NCBI RefSeq assembly: GCF_027595165.1
Contig: NZ_CP097291.1
Span: 310,001 to 374,000, forward strand
Length of the DNA stretch: 64,000 nucleotides
Source of the DNA: Providencia sp. PROV188
GTDB taxonomy: Bacteria; Pseudomonadota; Gammaproteobacteria; Enterobacterales; Enterobacteriaceae
Reading direction: 5' to 3'
A model generated the notes under the pieces. That model searched no databases. It had not been told where the DNA came from and saw nothing but the letters and a program-made list of their open reading frames with translations. Positions within the stretch are counted from its first letter, which is position 1, and the number at the start of each line of letters is the position of its first letter. Below are positions 59,349 to 64,000 of the stretch, piece by piece. Both the position numbers and the translations under genes were made by a program.

Positions 59349-60551
59349 CTACATTTTTAATAAAACGGACATGGCGCGGGAATAATCTAAAACAATGCCC
59401 GGTGTCCACGTCATAATACTTGCATGTTTTCTGAGTTGGGACATAACCCAAAGCTCAGGGCTAAAGAGCAATTTAAGCAGTAGCATGAAACCGCCTTTTT
59501 TCTCAGTAAAATATCCCTCGGTACTTTTTATCAGCGCCAAAGAAACGACGGTTGAACAATTACGACTAGTTAAATTGTAGGTCGTGTCTTTACTGTATTC
59601 TTGCCAGAATGCGTCTAGCTTTTCTTTGCTGATCCCTTCAATGGTTAATTTGAAGTTTGATGGTGGCGCAATTTTCATTTCATCAAGATAACTGATTTGA
59701 AAAACGCCTGTGTCATTGTTTTCTTCGGTGGATTTTAATATCTGCAAGAATTGCGCGGTATCGCGGTCGATATCTTTTTCTGGATAGTGGCTGATATAAA
59801 TTTCATCCAGTTCAAAAGCAACATGCCCTGTACTAATCACGCCCAATGAATTACGGGAAACAATATAGCGTTGGATAATTTTAAAAAATAGTGGAAGTTG
59901 CCCAGTCGTTGTCCATACATGTAATGTGCCGCGCTCTCTATTTGAAGCGTCATTATTGCGCGTAAATACCATATGATTGGCATTGGGAATTTGGCTGCTC
60001 ACAACAAAGTAGTAAACAAAGAATGAGTCGAGGGAGAAGATCATAATCAGCGTGCCGACATCCCAATAAACTTGGCGAGATGAATAGTCAAAAGACCAAG
60101 GAATGAAATTCCATAAACCTAATGAGAATTCAATAATGGAGACAGTGAGCATCAACTTCCAGCGTTTAAATTTCAAAACCACGCTATTGGACATTTTCCA
60201 GATAGCACTGACCATGAGATATAAGCCAGTAATAAATCCAGAGAGAACGGTTTCCCACGCATGTATTTTAGAAAACAAGACAATGTAGACCATTAAAAGT
60301 AGCACTAATCCGCGACTGATCCTCAGTCCTCGGGTAGCACCTTGGCAATACATTGCGCAGACAAACGAGCGAATGGCTTCCAATAAAATTGGAATACAGA
60401 GGAAGATCATAAACTCATGGGGATCAGCAAAAAAAGGTAATAGAAAAAAGCAGGCACCAATCAGTACACCAAATAATGTGAGTGCCAGAATAAACCAGAA
60501 ATATTTTTTTGCTGTGTCTCTGCCATAGAGCATCGTAATGATATAAATCAT
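59349..60551 (-). CDS. Membrane protein with C-terminal putative thiol-enzyme domain
   Basis: 400 residues. The first 185 hold about six transmembrane helices in pairs, reminiscent of HdeD/DUF308 proteins (not certain). The C-terminal 210 residues are soluble and contain STGHVAFELDE (H243) and YNLTSRNCSTVVSLAL (C332), the H-then-C order of permuted NlpC/P60 or LRAT-like thiol enzymes. Thus it may carry a second enzyme of the same broad fold as the DUF4105 protein encoded one base downstream. The pair is AT-rich and lies at the edge of the accessory segment between adiA and yheS. Substrate unknown; an acyl or amide transfer at the envelope is an inference. Confidence 0.65.
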   Translation of the reverse strand: MIYIITMLYGRDTAKKYFWFILALTLFGVLIGACFFLLPFFADPHEFMIFLCIPILLEAIRSFVCAMYCQGATRGLRISRGLVLLLMVYIVLFSKIHAWETVLSGFITGLYLMVSAIWKMSNSVVLKFKRWKLMLTVSIIEFSLGLWNFIPWSFDYSSRQVYWDVGTLIMIFSLDSFFVYYFVVSSQIPNANHMVFTRNNDASNRERGTLHVWTTTGQLPLFFKIIQRYIVSRNSLGVISTGHVAFELDEIYISHYPEKDIDRDTAQFLQILKSTEENNDTGVFQISYLDEMKIAPPSNFKLTIEGISKEKLDAFWQEYSKDTTYNLTSRNCSTVVSLALIKSTEGYFTEKKGGFMLLLKLLFSPELWVMSQLRKHASIMTWTPGIVLDYSRAMSVLLKM

Positions 60552-60910
60552 GCTGCACCAACCATAGAATCTTGATAAGTGCTAATGCCTTATCTTTATA
60601 GGTTTTTATTTTTAGTTTGTAGAATTGGCTTCATTATAATGGGGATATTTAAGCGACAAAATAGATGGCAATTAGTGCGTTTTATGGTGATTTTAATTCA
60701 TTGAAGAATAAGTGTTATTTCTTGTGTTACACTTTGATTATGTGGCTATAACTGCTTCAGGTTAACGATATGTTAATATTTAATTCTATTAATAATACGT
60801 CAACGCTTCGGATTATGTTTTAAAGAAACCTTAAATAAGATTTTTATGTGTAATTAAATTTTCAAATGCAAGAAATCCAATTATGATTATCTTTTTTGGT
60901 TGTTTATTGA
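60552..60910. other. AT-rich intergenic region upstream of the DUF4105 pair
   Basis: 359 bases with no supportable gene, RNA or repeat. It must include the promoter of the two-gene unit. I see no strong sigma-70 match or ribosome site for the 400-codon gene. Confidence 0.4.
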
Positions 60911-60948
60911 AATAACCCCTTATTAATTTGATTTTAATAAAGGGTTAT
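60911..60948 (-). terminator. Hairpin downstream of yheS
   Basis: AATAACCCCTTATTAA (60911-60926) pairs with TTAATAAAGGGTTATT (about 60933-60948) with one mismatch; only a short T run follows on the minus strand. Confidence 0.6.
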
Positions 60949-60968
60949 TATTGAAAGGCTATTACGAA

Positions 60969-62903
60969 TTAGCCAGCTTCAAACTCATTGGTCATAGTTT
61001 CTAACTGCTCTTGCAGATCCATCCATTCCATTTCAACGTCTTCAAGGGCTGATTTATGCTCAGTTTGCTTTTTCAAACAGTCAGTTAGCTCCGCTTTTTT
61101 ATCTTGCTCATAAATGGCAGCATCGGATAACTTCGCCTCTAACTCAGCTAATGATGCAGAGTGTTTTTCCATTTTCTTTTCCAACTCCGTGATTTTTTTA
61201 CGGATAGGTTGGGTCAGCTGACGGAATTCGGCTTCGCGGCGTTTTTGGTCTTTTCTATCTTGCGCCGTCACGGTTGATGTGCTGGCTGGTTTTTCTTTAT
61301 CAAGCAGATCACGAGCTTGCTGTAGCTCCATTTTGTTCTGCTCGGCTAACCATTGTTGGTAATCCTCAAGATCGCCATCAAATTGCTCGACTTTTCCGCC
61401 ATGAACCAGATACAGCTCATCGGTGGTGGTGCGCAGTAAGTGCCTATCATGGGAAACCACAACCAATGCGCCTTCGAAAGCCATTAACGCTTCGGTCAGT
61501 GCTTGGCGCATATCCAAATCTAAGTGGTTGGTTGGCTCATCGAGTAACAGTAAGTTAGGGCGCTGCCAGACAATTAGAGCTAATACTAAGCGGGCTTTTT
61601 CTCCACCGGAGAAACGTCCGCTAGGATCCGTCACTTGGTCACCTTTAAAACCAAAGCCGCCAAGGTAATCACGTAATTGCTGCTCGGTTTGCTCTGGCGC
61701 AAGGCGAGCAAGATGCTGTAATGGGGACTCATCCGCATGCAAATATTCTAATTGATGCTGGGCGAAATACCCCAGTTTGATCCCTTTAGCGAGTGAGATT
61801 TCACCGTGTAATGGTGGCAAGTCGCCTGCTAGCATTTTGATTAATGTGGATTTACCGGCACCGTTACGGCCGAGTAACCCAATGCGAGAACCCGGAACTA
61901 AATTTAATTTTATGGATTCTAATACCACTTTTTCGCCGTAACCTGCACTGACTTTTTCCATTTTTAATAATGGATTAGGCAGGCTTTCCGGTTGACGGAA
62001 TGAAAAATGGAATGGGTTATCCACGTGCGCAGGGGCGACCATCTCCATACGTTCAAGCATTTTAATTCGGCTTTGTGCCTGTTTAGCTTTGGTGGCCTGC
62101 ACTCTAAAGCGGTCAATATAGCTTTGTAAGTGGGCGGCTTTAGCTTGTTGGCTTTCATACAAGGCTTGTTGCTGCGCCAGCTTAGTGGCACGTTGGCGTT
62201 CGAATGAAGAGTAGTTGCCTGTGTATTCGAACATGGTTTCTTGTTCGATATGCAGCACTTTGTCGATGATTGGGTCGAGGAAGTCCCTATCATGGGAAAT
62301 CAAAATTAAGGTGCCAGAATAGCTCTTAAGCCATTTTTCCAGCCAAATCACCGCATCTAAATCTAAGTGGTTCGTCGGTTCATCGAGAAGTAATAAATCG
62401 GAGCGGCACAGTAAGGCTTGTGCAAGGTTCAGGCGCATACGCCACCCACCGGAGAATGATTTTACCGGAGACTGTAGCTGTGCTTGGCTAAAGCCAAGAC
62501 CATGTAGCAAACTCGCTGCACGGGATTGAATTGTCCACGCATCAATGGCATCTAATTGCCCATGAATAACGGCGATAGCGTGACCGTCATTTTTTTCGTT
62601 CGCCTGTTGGAGTTTATGTTCTAAGGCACGAAATTCACGATCGCCATCAATCACATACTCAATACAAGGTACATCAAGGGCTGGGGTTTCTTGGTTCACC
62701 CATGCCATAGACCAATTGCTTGGAAAGGTTGCTGATCCTGCTTCCGCTTGCAATTCACCCTTTAACAGTGCCAGCAATGTGGATTTTCCGCAGCCGTTTT
62801 TACCCACTAACCCGACTTTTTGCCCCGGATTGATAGTCGCAGTTGCATTGTCCAGCAGAACACGTACACCTCGGCGAATTTGTAATGAAGAGAAAACAAT
62901 CAT
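60969..62903 (-). CDS. yheS: YheS, ABC-F family ATPase
   Basis: 644 residues with two ABC domains on one chain and no membrane part, as in ribosome-acting ABC-F proteins (EttA/Uup group). Walker A sites GKNGCGKST (about residue 35) and GRNGAGKST (about 345), signatures FSGGWRMRL and FSGGEKARL, Walker B LLLLDEPTNHLD in both. The inter-domain linker P-site-binding arm region (about 230-300) and a coiled-coil C-terminus (about 530-640) are present. Divergent from kefG as in E. coli; yheT, its usual neighbour, is 9 kb away. Confidence 0.95.
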   Translation of the reverse strand: MIVFSSLQIRRGVRVLLDNATATINPGQKVGLVGKNGCGKSTLLALLKGELQAEAGSATFPSNWSMAWVNQETPALDVPCIEYVIDGDREFRALEHKLQQANEKNDGHAIAVIHGQLDAIDAWTIQSRAASLLHGLGFSQAQLQSPVKSFSGGWRMRLNLAQALLCRSDLLLLDEPTNHLDLDAVIWLEKWLKSYSGTLILISHDRDFLDPIIDKVLHIEQETMFEYTGNYSSFERQRATKLAQQQALYESQQAKAAHLQSYIDRFRVQATKAKQAQSRIKMLERMEMVAPAHVDNPFHFSFRQPESLPNPLLKMEKVSAGYGEKVVLESIKLNLVPGSRIGLLGRNGAGKSTLIKMLAGDLPPLHGEISLAKGIKLGYFAQHQLEYLHADESPLQHLARLAPEQTEQQLRDYLGGFGFKGDQVTDPSGRFSGGEKARLVLALIVWQRPNLLLLDEPTNHLDLDMRQALTEALMAFEGALVVVSHDRHLLRTTTDELYLVHGGKVEQFDGDLEDYQQWLAEQNKMELQQARDLLDKEKPASTSTVTAQDRKDQKRREAEFRQLTQPIRKKITELEKKMEKHSASLAELEAKLSDAAIYEQDKKAELTDCLKKQTEHKSALEDVEMEWMDLQEQLETMTNEFEAG

Positions 62904-63054
62904 AGAAACCGTCTATTGAAAATATGTTAAATTATTGAGTTAGATATATTCGAATAATAAAGTTATTACTGAAATATATTAAGCTTAAAGTACATTTAGC
63001 AGGCTGCATGGTAACGGAAAATTATCCGCCTGACACGCCTTTGAGGAGGGAAAG

Positions 63055-63615
63055 ATGTCAAATACGCCAAAAGTGCTCGTGGTCTATGCTCACCCAGACC
63101 CCCATGAATCTGTTGCTAATCGTCTGTTGTTAAATGCAGTGCGCGGTTTTGACAATGTCACTATCCACGATTTATACGCAACATATCCCGATTATTTTAT
63201 TGATGTCACCGCAGAACAAAAGCTGCTTTGCCAGCATGATGTCATCGTATTTCAGCACCCGCTGTATACTTATAGTTGTCCCGCGCTATTAAAAGAGTGG
63301 TTTGACCAAGTTCTGACTCGCCGATTTGCCACAGACCAAGGATACCAAAAATTGAAAGGCAAATATTGGCGCTCGATTATTACTACTGGAGAGCCAGAAG
63401 AAGCTTACCAATATGGTGGCTATAATCGTTATCCATTATCTGAAATCCTTCGTCCATTTGAGTTGACCTCATTGATGTGTGATATGCACTGGATGGAACC
63501 GAACATTATCTATTCTGCCCGCCGACAGAGCCCACAACAGTTACAGCAAATGGTTGAAGAGTATAAGCAATGGATGAGACAACCCCTCAATACGGGAGAC
63601 ATTTCAAATGGATGA
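63055..63615 (+). CDS. kefG: KefG, ancillary oxidoreductase of the KefB potassium system
   Basis: 186 residues, flavodoxin-like NAD(P)H quinone oxidoreductase (WrbA/MdaB-type). [19 protein letters not shown] is the FMN/FAD loop, and [22 protein letters not shown] the conserved core. KefG is needed for full KefB activity during electrophile stress. GAGGAGGGAAAG is a strong ribosome site. The stop overlaps the kefB start by eight bases. Confidence 0.95.
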   Translation: MSNTPKVLVVYAHPDPHESVANRLLLNAVRGFDNVTIHDLYATYPDYFIDVTAEQKLLCQHDVIVFQHPLYTYSCPALLKEWFDQVLTRRFATDQGYQKLKGKYWRSIITTGEPEEAYQYGGYNRYPLSEILRPFELTSLMCDMHWMEPNIIYSARRQSPQQLQQMVEEYKQWMRQPLNTGDISNG

Positions 63616-64000
63616 ATTAAATCTATTTGAATCGGTGATCATATTTTTATGCGCCGGTGTGGTGATGGTGCCGATTGCCCAAAAAATCCGTTTGGGAGCG
63701 GTGTTAGGCTATTTATTAGCGGGGATTGCGATTGGTCCATTTGTATTGGGCTTTATTCGCAATGTGGATGACATCCTGCATTTCTCGGAACTGGGTGTTG
63801 TCTTCTTAATGTTTTTAATTGGGTTGGAACTGAAGCCCTCGAAATTGTGGGAGCTGCGCCGATCGATTTTTGGTGTCGGCACCATTCAAGTGGTTGTGAC
63901 TGCCGCTTTGATGGCTGGGATCCTGATTCTTGCTCAGTTTTCTTGGCAGGCAGCGGTCGTTGGTGGGCTGGGAATGGCGATGTCCTCCACGGCAATGGCG
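63608..64000 (+). CDS. kefB: KefB glutathione-regulated potassium efflux protein, 3' end outside window
   Basis: The first 131 residues are visible; the gene runs past base 64000. It begins [17 protein letters not shown] and has [58 protein letters not shown], typical of the KefB/KefC (CPA2) family. K+/H+ exchange gated by glutathione adducts protects against electrophiles. Glutathione reductase (gor) and a GST are elsewhere in the window. Start ATG 63608 overlaps the end of kefG. Confidence 0.95.
   Translation, partial: MDELNLFESVIIFLCAGVVMVPIAQKIRLGAVLGYLLAGIAIGPFVLGFIRNVDDILHFSELGVVFLMFLIGLELKPSKLWELRRSIFGVGTIQVVVTAALMAGILILAQFSWQAAVVGGLGMAMSSTAMA

Overview
The window looks like a chromosomal segment of a moderately AT-rich member of the Enterobacterales, most likely a Providencia-like Morganellaceae. 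This is inferred from E. coli-type gene blocks (ligB-yicG, yidR-yidQ-yidE, avtA, glyQS, dppABCDF, rlmJ-gor, mobAB-yihD-srkA-dsbA-polA-spf-engB, ppiA-pabA-argD, crp-yhfA-prkB-yheU-yheT, yheS-kefGB). They are joined in an order, and with losses, unlike E. coli. No species can be fixed from sequence alone. No phage, insertion sequence, integron or CRISPR array was seen.

Layout. 1-6.4 kb: 3' part of ligB, yicG, yidR, yidQ and yidE, with no ibpAB at the yidQ-yidE junction. 6.6-12.2 kb: avtA, tag (with a perfect LexA box in front of it), glyQS and a proline tRNA. 12.8-18.5 kb: the dipeptide ABC operon dppABCDF. 18.7-25.3 kb: a c-di-GMP phosphodiesterase homologue cut down to its membrane sensor and HAMP part, yhjJ, a beta-lactamase-fold hydrolase, a nitronate monooxygenase, yhjD and a DUF1090 protein. 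25.5-29.3 kb: rlmJ, gor, a GST and a WYL-domain regulator. 29.5-35.3 kb: a six-gene carbohydrate-type ABC operon that also encodes an MBL-fold hydrolase and a LacI-family regulator, headed by a near-perfect palindrome. 35.3-43.1 kb: mobBA, yihD-srkA-dsbA, polA, an ERIC-like element, a hexanucleotide repeat, Spot 42 RNA and engB.

43.2-49.7 kb: ppiA (with a perfect CpxR-type box), a frameshifted StbD-like antitoxin, pabA, argD (with an ARG box), an AT-rich orphan gene of 483 codons, crp and yhfA. 49.7-64 kb: prkB-yheU-yheT, then about 9 kb of accessory genes (LysE-type exporter, murPQ/murR, adiA, and a pair encoding two putative H...C thiol enzymes, one of them DUF4105/Lnb-like) placed between yheT and yheS, followed by kefG and the start of kefB.

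The segments most worth a second look are the DUF4105/membrane-enzyme pair (58.6-60.6 kb), the orphan between argD and crp (46.6-48.1 kb), the LexA box on tag, the ABC/MBL/LacI operon with its operator, and the two decayed genes (truncated PdeK/HmsP homologue, frameshifted antitoxin).
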